Source of the DNA: Asterella californica
Lineage: Eukaryota; Streptophyta; Marchantiopsida; Marchantiales; Aytoniaceae
Direction of reading: 5' to 3'
DNA: 64,000 bases
Assembly (NCBI GenBank): GCA_036924285.1
Contig: JAYKYS010000005.1
Span: forward strand, 23,596,001 to 23,660,000
The notes under the pieces are model-generated. The model saw only the letters and a list, made by a program, of their open reading frames with translations. It did no database searches and had not been told where the DNA came from. The stretch's first letter is position 1. Each line of letters starts with the position of its first letter. Positions 12,023-23,121 of the stretch are shown one piece after another. A program made the translations under genes and the position numbers.

Positions 12023-13186
12023 TTTTCGCATCGGACGTTTTGCGTGAAGGCTGTCCAGGAAAACGTGAGGTTCCTGGCTGTGGAGATGTTGTGTGCTGAA
12101 ACAGAGACAAGACAGAGAAGAACAACCACGAAAAGGAATGTTGCGATATATACCACTCCCAAATGTATGTACACTGCCGTTTCTTTTTCCTAATAGCACA
12201 AAATTGAGGAACAGACCAGAGCGATCTGTAACCTACTTCAGAAGCCCCTAAAAACAGCCCCCTAAATGGCAACCCTAATCCGAAACCACCGAAGTGCAGC
12301 TCAAAGCAAGAGAAACTTCTCTTTGCTAACAAACAGAGCCACAACAGTATCACGCGATCCAAACCCAAGTCCAAACCACATCCATGTATAAGCTCTTAGC
12401 TAAAGCTAGCTACCACAAGCTGTATACAGCCAACCGGAACTCTAACGAACTCAAAAGAGTAAAACTCGTAGCGAAGGAACCGAAAAAGACCTATCTGTGG
12501 ACTTCCTCTTTTCGCTGAACGGACTTCAGATGTCGATAGGGTCTCCTCCGCTGACTCCGTTAACCCAAAAATCCTTCAGATCCAACTCCCATCAGCCGAG
12601 ATATCGCCGATTTTTGATCGTAGGTGACCGAACCTTCAAAAATTCCTCCCTGCGGCTTAAAACCGCTCACACCGCACAAACTGATCGTCCAAACTGATAT
12701 CCGTCTTCACTGGCAGATAGATCTAGCTACCCTGAACCCAATGAGACTCCAAACAAGCCGTTTGGAGTTCCCCTTGCAAAACCATGCAAGAAATTTGGTC
12801 GCAGGTTGCAAAAAACTGACGTAAATCAGCTCCCTGCGGCTCAAACTTGCTCACCACACCCAAACCAACAATCCAATTCACGTACAGTCTTCTCCTATGC
12901 GTACATGAAGACTCCCTGATCGTGTAGGCACCAAGAACGAAGAGCTTGGCTCACCGATCGCGAAGAACAGCCCAACCTCAGGTCGTAGACGAACAAAAAT
13001 CTGATGTAAACGCTTCCCTGCGAGCCAATTTCACTCAAAACTTCCAAACTGCCCAATGAAAACTCGTATCGTCTTCAATTTCCTGTAGAACTCGGTGTTC
13101 TGATCCCGATGGATCCAAGGACAGCAAGTTTGGACTCCGGAACGGCCCGAACAGTCCAACTCCCCTTCAAAGATAACTGAAATCTC

Positions 13187-13683
13187 TGTCGTGCGCATAC
13201 ACATCGCTACACAACATACATCGCTGACAAAGGAACACCACACATACACATAACACATGGACGATGTCATACACATACACAAGTGTACCACAAGATAACA
13301 AGGTATGTACTCACTTCATCTGCCAACAGGCACTAGACAATCACTACAGTCGAGCCAAATCCACTCTATGCTCGCAGAGAATCCAGATCTCACTCTCAAG
13401 ACTACTCACCATAGCCAGGAGCTTGAAGGCTCAACTTGAAGAACTGAGGTCTCCAAGCCCCTACCTGCGAAGTATACCCCTTGCGGGCACTCTCACCAAC
13501 TTGCCCTAACGGTCTTACCGGGTCCGCCACTTCGCACTCGGTCAACCTAGCCGAGTCACCAAACTGACGTGACAGCTGTCGTGCGCATATACATCGCTAC
13601 ACAACATACATCGCTGACAAAGGAACACCACACATACACATAACACATGGACGATGTCATACACATACACAAGTGTACCACAA
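13187..13683. repeat. 107-bp direct repeats flanking the partial 3' LTR
   Basis: The 107-bp sequence starting tgtcgtgcgcata and ending aagtgtaccacaa occurs at 13187-13293 and 13577-13683 with about one difference. Between the two copies is a 281-bp LTR start fragment. The outer copy forms the terminus of the whole insertion. This is not a normal LTR-retrotransposon end. Confidence 0.85.
13294..13574 (-). mobile_element. Partial 3' LTR (first ~281 bp) of the methyltransferase element
   Basis: Minus-strand sequence from TGTCACGTCAG (13574) to ttgttatc (13294) matches the start of the 5' LTR (23121-22841) and of the solo LTR (9481-about 9765). The remaining ~0.9 kb of the LTR is missing. Confidence 0.8.
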
Positions 13684-13855
13684 TCGCCCCCCTAACTGGC
13701 GGTTAGGTCCCTCTAACTTCAGATAGCTCCATATCTCAACTACGTGATATACACCTTCATGGGTGCAAGGATCATGAGGCCGGGTGCTACATTATCCCAT
13801 CGTTAGTCGCCTGTCTGCAATCCATACCACGCAAAGATCTAATCGGCTATCCCTG

Positions 13856-14314
13856 CTATATACATCGAGGACAAACCCACCGTCCAATAGGAATGACAGT
13901 GAGAGGTGGAGTCAAACATGACATGTGCCAACCTCTCGAACAACCATCACACACCAACATACGGGCTGCTCCACCAGCAGACCCACACAACATACACCTC
14001 AAGCCTGCTCGTACAACCGCCAAGCTTGGGTCAACGGTACCATCGATGTTGGGAAGATGACATGGCGCGCAATTACGCACATGGTCTTTCCAAACAACAC
14101 CATCACGGCCCTCTAACATGAGTACTCCAGAAGGTAACACCTCACGCACTCGTAAAATAGTGCGTCCTGCGATCACATCCAACGTCGTCGGTGCAGTCTG
14201 CTGCAGATAGATATAATCGTCAGAATGAAACCTGCGAATCGATGGCCGATAACCTCCTCCTCGGATAGTTGCATATCGCAACGTGTCTCTATGCTGAGCA
14301 ATCGCTATTCTCAA
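13856..14314 (-). pseudogene. Integrase C-terminal SH3-like region fused to a PHD finger
   Basis: The first ~100 residues (FHSDDYIYL..., VLPSGVLMLEGRDG) look like the C-terminal SH3-like/GPY-type domain that follows gypsy integrases. The last ~50 residues form a complete C4HC3 PHD finger: CMLC, CDGC, GWHMSC and CPRC supply four Cys, one His and three Cys. The conserved Trp before the last pair is present (GRWVCPRC). PHD fingers usually read the histone H3 tail. At this position it may replace the chromodomain that chromoviruses use to target integration. The open frame ends right after the finger. It is offset by a frameshift from the integrase frame (14370-15929). Target specificity cannot be predicted. 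Confidence 0.8.
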
Positions 14315-14369
14315 AAGCCATGGGCATAACTCTCCGAAATGTCTCTGCTCGTTGAGAACATGCTCTCAC

Positions 14370-15929
14370 TCACATATCCGGGTCATCAAGGTTCAGCACC
14401 TCAGCAGAATCATGACGAATGGCCGAAGGTAGATCTGGATCTCGACCGTATAATAGAAAATACGGTGAGAAGGAAGCCAAAGACGCTTGTCGACTAAAAC
14501 GGTAGTCCATAGCCAACCATGGTAACTGCACATCCCAGTCTCCCAAGTGGCCCTTCTGCAAGCCATACTTACGCAATCCTCTCTTCACCGTCTGAACTAC
14601 CCTCTCCGCCAGACCATCCGCCTCAGGATGATCTCGAGATGTAGTTCGATGATCAATCAGCGCCTGATCACACAAGATCTGAAACTCACCAAGGAACTCT
14701 ATACCTTGGTCTGTCAGCACTTCAGCTGGTGCTCCAAAACGACTCAACACTCGATCTAAGAATGCATACGCTGTCCCTTCACTCGCCTTGTCTGGTAATG
14801 CCACCAACTCAATCCACTTGGAAAAGTGCTCCACCATCACCAACACATATCGATGGTGACGTACAGTCAACGGTAAGGGTCCCGCAAAATCCAAACTCCA
14901 ACGGTAACCCAACCCCATAATCGGTAAGGGGTGTACCTGTAGAGTAGGAGCATTAAACGATGCTCGTACTCGATCACAAACCACACATCGTGCAACAAAC
15001 TTTTGCACATCGACGTGCATACCACGCCACCAATATTGTCCTTGGAGTAAGCTATGCGTGCGCTTCACTCCAAAATGTCCCAACTCCTCATGAGCATGTC
15101 GTACTAACTGCGCCCTCTGGGATGAGTGTGGCACTATCCGTACTCTCCCATCATCCCACACTCGAAGTACATGTCGTCCTTCTCGTCGAAATCTCTTCGC
15201 TCGTTGAAGGACACGATCTCGCTCCTTGGCACTTACTGTGTCTACCACCACGCCAGTACGTAGATACTCCATCACGGTCACATCGTCATGGATATCTCGC
15301 TGGTTTGGAACACCATCTCCACCCTCAGGATCTAGAGACTCGTCATCTACTCTCTCACTTGAGAAAGATACGACTTGGTCCTCCATACTAGAGTTCATGA
15401 CTAACACACAAAGAAAAGCAGATGCATGCCACCCCGGCACTATCTCCTCATCAACCTCGTCATGCCATCGAGCCCCAGTCTGATCCTGCTGAGTCGTGCA
15501 TGGGTTACGACTCAACCCATCAGCATCTAGGTTTGCAACTCCCGGTCTATGCACTACCTGGAAGTCATACTCCTGTAAGATCAGAGCCCATCGTGCAAGC
15601 TTTCCTGTAAGCTTGTCGGACTCCATCAACCACTTGAGCGGCTGGTGATCAGTGATGAGAGTAAAGAGGTTCCCAAACAGATAACATCGGAAGTGTGCAA
15701 CAACCCACACTGCAGCTAAACACTCCCCCTCGTACGAACTGTACCTCGCCTCCGTCGAATTGTTGGAGCGACTGGCATACGCCACCACAAACTCTTTTTT
15801 CTCATCATCATGCTGAGTCAGCACTGCTCCAAGTCCCAACATACTCCAATCAGTGTGCAGTTGGAAAGGACGTCCCCTAACGGGTCTCCTCAAGATGGGA
15901 GCAGATGTCAACCTATCCTTGAGCTCCAC
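14370..15929 (-). pseudogene. Ty3/gypsy RNase H and integrase (519 codons open)
   Basis: The N-terminal part is RNase H: the first Asp in FQLHTDWSMLGLGAVL, Glu in YSSYEGECLAAVW, Asp in LITDHQPL, and a later Asp in NLDADGLSR. It is followed by an integrase with the zinc-binding HHCC (HEELGHFG...H, CVVCD) and the DDE core: Asp in RWSLDFAGPL, Asp in VLTDQGIEF, Glu in EADGLAERVV. It cuts and joins element cDNA into host DNA. The frame is offset from the RT frame by one indel near 15920. The stop at 14370 comes just after LNLDDPDM, before the C-terminal domain continues in another frame. Confidence 0.9.
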
Positions 15930-17099
15930 GAAAGCTCTTGCTCATCTTCCCACTGCCACTCCTGGTCCACCTTCATCAGCTTGGTCAATGGCTTCGCAAT
16001 TGCACTAAATCCTTTCACGTATCGACAATAAAAGTTCACCAAACCAACAAATGCTCGAACTCGACTCACATCTGTGGGACGTGGAATACGTGCAATGGCC
16101 TCGACCTTCGTCTGTTGAACACCCAACCCACCTGGGTAGATGGTGTGACCCAGATACTCTACCAACTCCTGGAAGAACTTGCACTTCCCAGGGTGTAACT
16201 TCAACCCATGAGCTCTCAACCGCTCGAACACATCCCGTAAGTGTCTCTCGTGCTCCTCCACTATAGCACTATGGACTAAGATGTCGTCAATATAGCATCT
16301 GACAAAATCTAATCCTGCTAGGATCCTATCCATCACTCTTTGGAATTCAGCAAGGGCGTTCTTCAACCCAAATGATAAGAACCGCCACTGATACAAACAA
16401 TCCTTGTCGTGAGAGTCAATCCCTCAGAATGTTGTCTTGGATTTATCTTCCTCTCTCACCGGCAACTGAATATACCCTGCTCGAAGATCCAAAGTATTGA
16501 AGACTTTCACATGCCCCACTGCATCAAAGATCTCCTCAGGTGTCGGCATGGCATACTTATCGGACTTCGTCTGTCGATTGATAGGACGGTAGTCTCCACA
16601 CATACGCCTATCCGTGTAGTTGCCATACATATCCTTCTTTGCTGGCATAACTGTGGCAGATGCATACTCTCCATGCGACATCTCCACCAATCCAGATTCC
16701 ACCAAGTCTTGAGTCCTACTCTGGATCAAGGTTCTGTCCATGTCACTGTACCTGTAAAGACGTCGAAAGATTGGCGTGTCATTAGCCAAGTCGATCCGTA
16801 TACCCGGTCCCTTCAAGGTACCCAAATCCTTCATACTAAAGGCAAAACAATTCCTATAGCTCTTCAGGAATCTCTGAACTCTTCGTCTCTCCTCTCCTAT
16901 AAGCTTGGGTCCGATCTCCGGCTCCCAAGTATCCCCTGTCACCATGCTAGAGGTAGAAGACGAAGTCGTTGACTGCTATCTTGCAGCCTCTGGAGCAGTT
17001 TCCTTCTGCTCACCACCAACAACCTCCACCGCTACTGTGCGAAAAACTTCTGCAGTTCTAGCTGCAAGCTCCACACTCTCTCCTATGACATCCCATGAT
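15908..17099 (-). pseudogene. Ty3/gypsy reverse transcriptase
   Basis: The catalytic YIDDILVHS lies in 16396-15908, preceded by LDLRAGYIQ, the RPINRQT block and FLSFGLKNA. An in-frame stop at 16424-16426 separates fingers and palm, and there are additional stops just upstream near 16980 and 17102. The frame is the same as that of the methyltransferase, consistent with one ancestral polyprotein. It synthesises cDNA from the element RNA. Confidence 0.9.
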
Positions 17100-17101
17100 G
17101 T

Positions 17102-18190
17102 CTAAGGATGACGAACTCCACGTGCCTCGCCCCCAACCTTTGCTTCCACCGACTCGGTAGGCAAAGAGCTCAAGAGTGCTCGAGCAGTAACACCCGTCGA
17201 TCGCATCCGACGCTGCTCAGCCAATCCAAGGCTAACAATCCATGTCAAGCAGTTCAAGTCCATTGCTTGACCCAACACTTGACGACGTGAAGCCTCCGAC
17301 ACCAAAGCTACTGCCGTCGTACCCGTAGTGAAACCCATCGCTCGCTCTCTCTCATCGGCATTGGGTTCCACCAATTACCGTAATTGAGCATCCCACACAA
17401 GCCCAGGTCCTCCATCTCTGTAAGCATGTGACGCTGGAAAGCTCACCAAAGTGGGTAACGCTGCCATGCGTCGTCCCACTAGGTTCACCACTGCCATGGA
17501 TGACTTATCGACGACTCTCACTACTTGAGATCCTCGTCCTGCATCCAAGATGCTATCAACTGTGAGGTGCGCTGGTCGTCTCATTGCATCGTGTGCGCGC
17601 TTGAGCACCTCCCTCGGTAACAAGTTCGTCCACCACAACCGTGGACGATGTGCACGAGATCCCACTCTCGTTGCATCTAACAACACTGCCGGTCCGACCC
17701 ATGACCGCACCTGGTGCACACTCGTCATCATATGTGCACGAGCATCACCCAACAAAGGAACGTTCTCCAAGATGTACGCTGGAGAATCCACCTGATGCAT
17801 CTGGAGATGTCGTAAGATCCGTAACATCTCCCAAAACATCATAGATCGTGGGTCATGCAAACCCTGACCTCTCCCAGCACGCGTATGACCTTGACATGGC
17901 CACCCGGCTATCACCAAGTGAATGGTGCCAACAAACGCGAGATCCTACGCCCCCAGCAGCGAAATATCTGACGGTAATGCTTGTTGGTATCCTCTAACGG
18001 CTGATATAGGCAACAACTCAGGATATCTCTGCACCAAACGTGCTACGTGACGCAATGAGACGCGCCTTGCGACCTCATCTCTCTCCACATACAAGTATCG
18101 CTGTACTTGTATGCCTGCTTGCAATATCGCAGCCAAACCTGTGCTGATCCCTCCAAATAGCTCTAGAACACACACACCCTCCTTCGGATA
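17102..18190 (-). pseudogene. C5 cytosine DNA methyltransferase domain within the retrotransposon pol region
   Basis: Motifs appear in canonical order: I, VLELFGGISTGLAA (S-adenosylmethionine binding); IV, VIAGWPCQGHTRAG with the catalytic Pro-Cys; VI, ILENVP; VIII, RPRLWWTNL; IX, ERERAMGF; X, RRQVLGQAMD. The total is about 360 codons, a normal length for a catalytic domain. In-frame stops at 17945-17947 (TAG) and 17375-17377 (TAA, plausibly from CAA) break an otherwise continuous frame, so this copy is inactive. The domain sits between protease and RT. Family knowledge: the enzyme transfers a methyl group to cytosine C5. The motif I region (GIQVQRYLYVE) recalls DNMT3/DRM-type enzymes, but the subfamily needs a tree. 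Functions such as self-methylation of cDNA are inference. Confidence 0.9.
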
Positions 18191-18193
18191 CTA

Positions 18194-19347
18194 TCATACA
18201 ATAGGAGTCGTATCCAACGGTGTTAAGGTCACAAGGCCAGTAACAGGAACACCCCGATGTTCTTCTATTGACGGTACAAAGGCTTCACTCCAAGCTTGTT
18301 GTACCAACCGATCGGCATACTGCTGCAACTCTCCACTCAAACTCCAGAGTGGAACATCCAAAGCAGATGGTACTAACATAGACATGCTAGGCATGTCCTC
18401 CACCTCCTCAAAGACCGGAGTATCCTCCGCATGGGCATTGCCCTCTAACAACTCGCCCGGCCAAGTGATGACCGAACTGAAACTTGCAACGGATGCCATC
18501 GTCTCTGATGTACGCTCCGTTGTCCCAACTCTAGCACTGAACCGCACTGGTAAGCGGCTCACTCGTCCCTCACCAGACTGCCAACCCGGTCTGTAAGATG
18601 CTGTCTCTGCCCAATAGTCGATCACGAACCCATAGGGTATAATACAGCACCTCCAACCAATACATCATAAGACTCTGCGGTCGTAACGATAGCCTTTGCC
18701 CTCACCATGGAACCATCCGTGGGATGATCTGGTCTAACTCTCACCGTCAGCAACTCGCGTGTCATGTGTAGAGTTGTACCTCCTGATCCCCCTAGAGATG
18801 TCTGTAGCTGGAATGGACATCTCTCTACTTCGGACTTCCTTAGGCCCAAACCGATACACGCCGCCTTCCCCAACATCAACGGTTGAGCTCCAGAGTCTAA
18901 CAACACTTTCTGTGGTCGATACACTTTCCCTGAAGGTGCCACCAAACAGAAGATACCACTTCTGTTGTCCAACAACATCACACCTGGTGCCAATCTAGCA
19001 CGGTCAATTGCCGGCCTAGCTGGTAACTCATCTAGTCTGGCAGTCGCTGCTTGCCAAGTACCACTAGTAGCTGTCCTGATCTTCGATTCCATGGACACAT
19101 CTACCGCCTCTTGCTGAACCACCTCAGCACTAGAGATAACCACATCCTCGCTCTCACTGAGCGTGGCTGCCAACCGGAACACTAGAGCCAAGCTGACTCC
19201 CAATGCCCTCATATCCGTGGCTGAAAATAATGGGGCTCGCAAAACTATTGTAGCCGCCCCCAACATCGGGTTCGACGTCGCATCTACAGACGTCGAGGGT
19301 TGACTCACATTATCCTCACTCTTGGATATCGATGCCTCCAACTCCAC
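18194..19347 (-). pseudogene. Retropepsin-type aspartic protease plus linker to the methyltransferase
   Basis: The protease active-site motif is VLLDSGAQPLML (DSG type), followed by a downstream VLVGGAVLYPMG. At 18622-18625 the frame shifts by one base: the protease frame ends in GS-stop while the other frame continues FVIDYWAETASYRPGW. This is most simply a single-base deletion in this copy. The following ~140 residues to 18194 are an unassigned linker. A tandem stop (TGA TAG) at 18196-18191 precedes methyltransferase motif I. The protease would mature Gag and Pol polyproteins. Confidence 0.8.
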
Positions 19348-19595
19348 TGCACCATCGGTACCATAGAAGTGGTCCTCAATGTCTATGATAGCGTGAACGA
19401 TTGAGGAAGTCTGGCCTGTCTACCAACCTCCCCGCGTTGTGGATCCAACTCCACTGACGCACCCCGTGGCTCAGAGATACGCACCGCACTCCGAGTCACT
19501 GCCGCAGATGCCTCAATCTGCGCCACACCAGCCATGAAGTCGAAGTCACCTCCTTCTCCTCCATAAGACGTGGAAGCTTCTGTTCCACCAGATCT

Positions 19596-20968
19596 CTAAG
19601 CCATAGCCATACTAGCTATCCTCTGCTCCAACTGCTCAATCCGAGCAGCCATACCTGCTTCTGACGTCGTAGCAGGCGGTGGACCAACTGATCCTCTCCC
19701 AGGTGCTGGACCTCTACCTCCAGCTCGACCACCACGGCCTCCCTGAGCTCCTCCGCCTCGTCCACGATCAGTCTTCCCGTGCCGTAGCTCCGGATGGAGA
19801 TCAAAACAACGGTCACTACTGTGACCTGGTCGCCCGCAGTGCTTACACTGCCTAGGCACCGCTTGAGACGTCTCAGATGTCTTATAACTATCTCTCCTTT
19901 GTGTACAATCCTTCTGCTGATGAGGACCATCACACGTCCAGCAAGGACCTGCTTGCTGCTGACTAGAGAAGGACGGCATGGGCTTCTGCCTACCAGATCC
20001 TCCAGCACCTCCATGGGGTCGCGAGTGTTCAGCACGATCCTTACCACCACCACCACCACGCTGTTGCGTAGCTTGTGATCCTCGAGAAGAGGAGGTCGTC
20101 CCATGTGATGCGTCCCTGCTGAACCCAGCAGTCACCACCCTCTCCTCTACCATGTTGAGCTCTATCCGCTCAGCCAAACTAAAGACAACCGCTAATGTCG
20201 GAGCGGTGTCTCTAAAGAGAGTGTCATCCCTGACTCTCCTATGCAGCTCCCGATCTAGTATCCCATACCAGAACTGGACTGCCTGTGCTTCTGTCACCCC
20301 TTGGGGGTAACGCTGATCAACCGCCTCATGCGAGTAAACGCCTCGCGTAGGCTCTCTCCAGTCTTCCGCTGGAACTCCTGCAGACTCTTCAACTTGTCGG
20401 TCCGCACACCCTGATAATTCTTCCTCAAACAGTGGAAGAACTGAACCACTGGATTAAACTCTGGTGCTATCCCGCTTGCACTACCACCTGCTCCACTACT
20501 AGTGGACGCACCGCTGGTAGTAGGGACTCCTCCACTCGTGGATGTACCACTACTACTGGCACCTGACCTCGTAGGTGCTACGCCTCCCGAAACTGCACCT
20601 GTAGTGATAGAAACATAGTTAGGAGACCAATGTTGTCTCCACAACTCAATCTCAACACCGTAGTCTCGCCTGAACTCGTGATAATCGTCCATCGGCGGTC
20701 CCTCCAAGTGCTGAAACAAACCCTTCCACGTCATGAAAGGTGTGAACAACTGTGGGTTCCGCATCTGCTGCAGATCACACCAACTGTCAAACTCCTGGAT
20801 GAAGTCATCCAGCTCAATGATACCCATCGTACCCGAGTAACGTCGAGGCCCCTTCGTGGTCCCATAGATCTCGTCCATGTCCCACAACAACGATGTGGTG
20901 ACACTAGACTCACCACCAGAAAACGCGCTATCTGCGTCTGACTCGTCCTCTAGAACAACCAACGGCAA
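19596..20968 (-). pseudogene. Gag (capsid-nucleocapsid) of the methyltransferase element
   Basis: The capsid-like part (QEFQRKTGESLREAFTRMRR, then AVQFWYGILDRELHRRV) is split by a one-base frameshift at about 20295 in a G-rich run. The C-terminal half carries two zinc knuckles, CWTCDGPHQQKDC (CX2CX3HX4C) and CKHCGRPGHSSDRC (CX2CX4HX4C), in a Gly/Arg-rich, RNA-binding-like context. A TAG at 19596 ends the frame; the same frame stays open for about 60 more codons before the protease appears in another frame. Start codon uncertain. Packages element RNA. Confidence 0.8.
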
Positions 20969-21940
20969 TGGTGTAGGTCGTCAGTACCTCACCCCACTCC
21001 GTGTATACCCACTGTCCGAGAAGTCCCACCAGAACCTCCCGAGAACTCCGTGGTGATAGAATCTCACGGACACACTCTCTAACCAGCATGTCGAAATCCT
21101 CGTCACCACCGTAACTACAACTTGCCTATCCCCGCTCCTACTGAGCTCACCTATCCCCTACTAGGACGGTCAAGGTAAGGGCAACCTGTACCTGCCATCA
21201 CCACAAGCAGCCTCTCACGGTTTGTTGGTCGTCACTCCAACTGCACCGTGAGAAAAACAAAGGTAGTCTGACTGATCATCACTCCAGCCTCACTACCGAC
21301 AGCACACTAGAGTGAACTCACTCTAGAAATCAAGCGCCAACACAAGCAAACGCGGCGCACAAACAGGAAGCAGAATATGGAGGGATTCCAACCACAAGAA
21401 GTCCAAACGATAACCCTCCACACTCAAACATTCACATAAAGAGAAACCCAGCCCCACCCGGACTGACGCGTCTTCTTCGGTGATCACATGCACAATATAT
21501 GATCACCGACTGTCATAACCTGCACCTAAGGTCACTAACTAGCCGTCCATACCTCTAGTAGCTCCAAAATATCAACGTGATAGCTCTACTAGCTCATCCA
21601 AGACAACTGCCACCAACTGCCTCCATATGCGTCTTTACGGTATAGGCAAACACTACCACAACAGCAACTTCCCCCTATACTCTGGGGTCGCCTTACCACT
21701 CCTCTAGGAACGTGCGAGCAGGTCTCCTACTACCTTAAACCAGCCTCTAAGTACTTGCACGCATCCCTGTAGGACACCAAGAGCTATTGGTCTAGTGGTA
21801 AAGCCAAAGCTAAGACTACAGAGTTAGGAGTCCAGGTCCAGAAATAGTGTTGGGATGGGTGACCAGTTGGTTTTACCCTTCCCACACAGCTGGAACTTGA
21901 ATACCTCTCTCACGCACGCCAACAAGCTAGCTTGCGGCGG
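20969..21940 (-). other. 5' leader between LTR and gag of the methyltransferase element
   Basis: This holds no conserved coding sequence. The exact LTR/leader boundary and primer-binding site could not be fixed; a TGG-initial candidate (tggtgtcctacaggg, minus strand) lies near 21780. The 5S-rRNA-like segment at 21785-21880 lies inside it, in antisense orientation. Confidence 0.5.
21785..21880 (+). other. 5S rRNA-like segment with pol III internal-promoter similarity
   Basis: The stretch GGGATGGGTGACC (near 21852) matches the highly conserved C-box of 5S rRNA (GGATGGGTGACC). Upstream, gagttagg aligns with the 5S A-box AAGTTAAGC at about the correct spacing. A tRNA-type box-A match TGGTCTAGTGG occurs at 21788-21798. 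Similarity to the rest of 5S rRNA is weak, so it is not a functional rRNA gene. It could be a 5S-derived SINE (SINE3-like) or a 5S-derived terminal module like that of Cassandra TRIM elements. Confidence 0.5.
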
Positions 21941-23121
21941 GCGCGGGCTCGGGCTCCGCCTCCGCACTCTCGCACTCCGCTCTCACGCCTCCGCACTCAC
22001 GCACCTCTGCTCCTCGAAGCCTCTAGGAGGCGCCTAACAGGCAACTCCACACCTCGACACTCCTGCTCACTCTCCGCTCCGCTCCGCTTGGAGAAGAGTA
22101 CCCGGGCCAAACACCATAAAGAAGGACGAGTACGACGAGAAAACACCCGAAACAGCAACTCAAGGTCGAAATTGCACCAAATTGTCGAAATCAGCCAATT
22201 TGGAACTCGCAGACGGGATTTACGTCAGATTTTGGCCAACCCGCGACCTTCTTCGGCTTGTAACTTCGTCGATCCTTCACCAAATCGAACGATTTTGGTT
22301 GCGTTGGAATCGTCTTCTCGGCGCGCACCTACTGCACTCCTCAGATCCAAAAATTATCGACCCAATCCAACCTGACACTCCCCGACGCACTTCTGCTGAC
22401 CTAAAACCGTCACAAAACTCGTCACCTGAAATTTCGACTTCTCATAACTCAAAAACGGCTCGACCAAACTTCGTGAATCTTCTTGCACTAGGTCCGTCTT
22501 CCCAGCGCACTTCCAACGAGCCCACATCGACCTGACATTGTCGACTATTTCGTCTGCCACGCCCAAATGCGCACTTCAGTCCGAAAATGGTCACTTCAAC
22601 ACATTTCGTGAAATTTCAGCAGCGCTTCCGCACTACCTCACCACCAAATCGACTGCGAACAAGTTCAGACGACACCCATACACACAGCGATCGATCACAA
22701 CACCCAAAAAGAACTACTCCACGCACGCGCGCACTCGCAAATCGAAGATATCAACGATTTGCCAACTTTGGAGATACCACCGGTAGCAATCTACGACCTG
22801 AAATCCTTAAACCAGGCCTCTCAATCCGAGTTCTTCAAGTGATAACAAGGTATGTACTCACTCCATCTGCCAACAGGCACTAGACAATCACTACAGTCGA
22901 GCCAAATCCACTCTGTGCTCGTAGAGAATCCAGATCTCACTCTCAAGACTACTCACCATACCCAAGAGCTTGAAGGCTCAACTTGAAGAACTGAGGTCTC
23001 CAAGCCCCTACCTGCGAAGTATACCCCTTGTGGGCACTCTCACCAACTTGCCCTAACGATCTTACCGGATCCGCCACTTCGCACTCGGTCAACCTAGCCG
23101 AGTCACCAAACTGACATGACA
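21941..23121 (-). mobile_element. 5' LTR of the methyltransferase element
   Basis: It starts TGTCATGTCAG at 23121 (minus strand) and matches the solo LTR at 9481-10690 in opposite orientation. The downstream end is approximate, set where similarity to the solo LTR stops after the CT/GC-rich minisatellite at about 21950-22030. Confidence 0.75.

Larger units (their letters stand above)
13187..23121 (-). mobile_element. Ty3/gypsy retrotransposon encoding a cytosine DNA methyltransferase and a PHD finger
   Basis: Minus-strand order: 5' LTR (23121-about 21941), leader, gag (20968-19596), aspartic protease and linker (19347-18194), C5-DNA methyltransferase (18190-17102), RT (17099-15908), RNase H/integrase (15929-14370), integrase C-terminus plus PHD finger (14314-13856), and an incomplete 3' LTR (13574-13294). 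The insertion interrupts a gypsy LTR; flanks tctc on the left and tccc on the right may be an imperfect 4-bp target duplication. Several stops and frameshifts make this copy inactive. The methyltransferase and RT lie in one continuous frame, so they were probably parts of one polyprotein. Confidence 0.85.

Noticed and set aside
13906..15483. His/Thr/Pro-rich plus-strand frames
   Set aside because: Antisense shadows of integrase and the PHD region.
16409..16972. 187-codon plus-strand frame
   Set aside because: Antisense shadow of the reverse transcriptase.
21785..21880. Functional 5S rRNA gene
   Set aside because: Only the internal-promoter regions resemble 5S; the rest has diverged.
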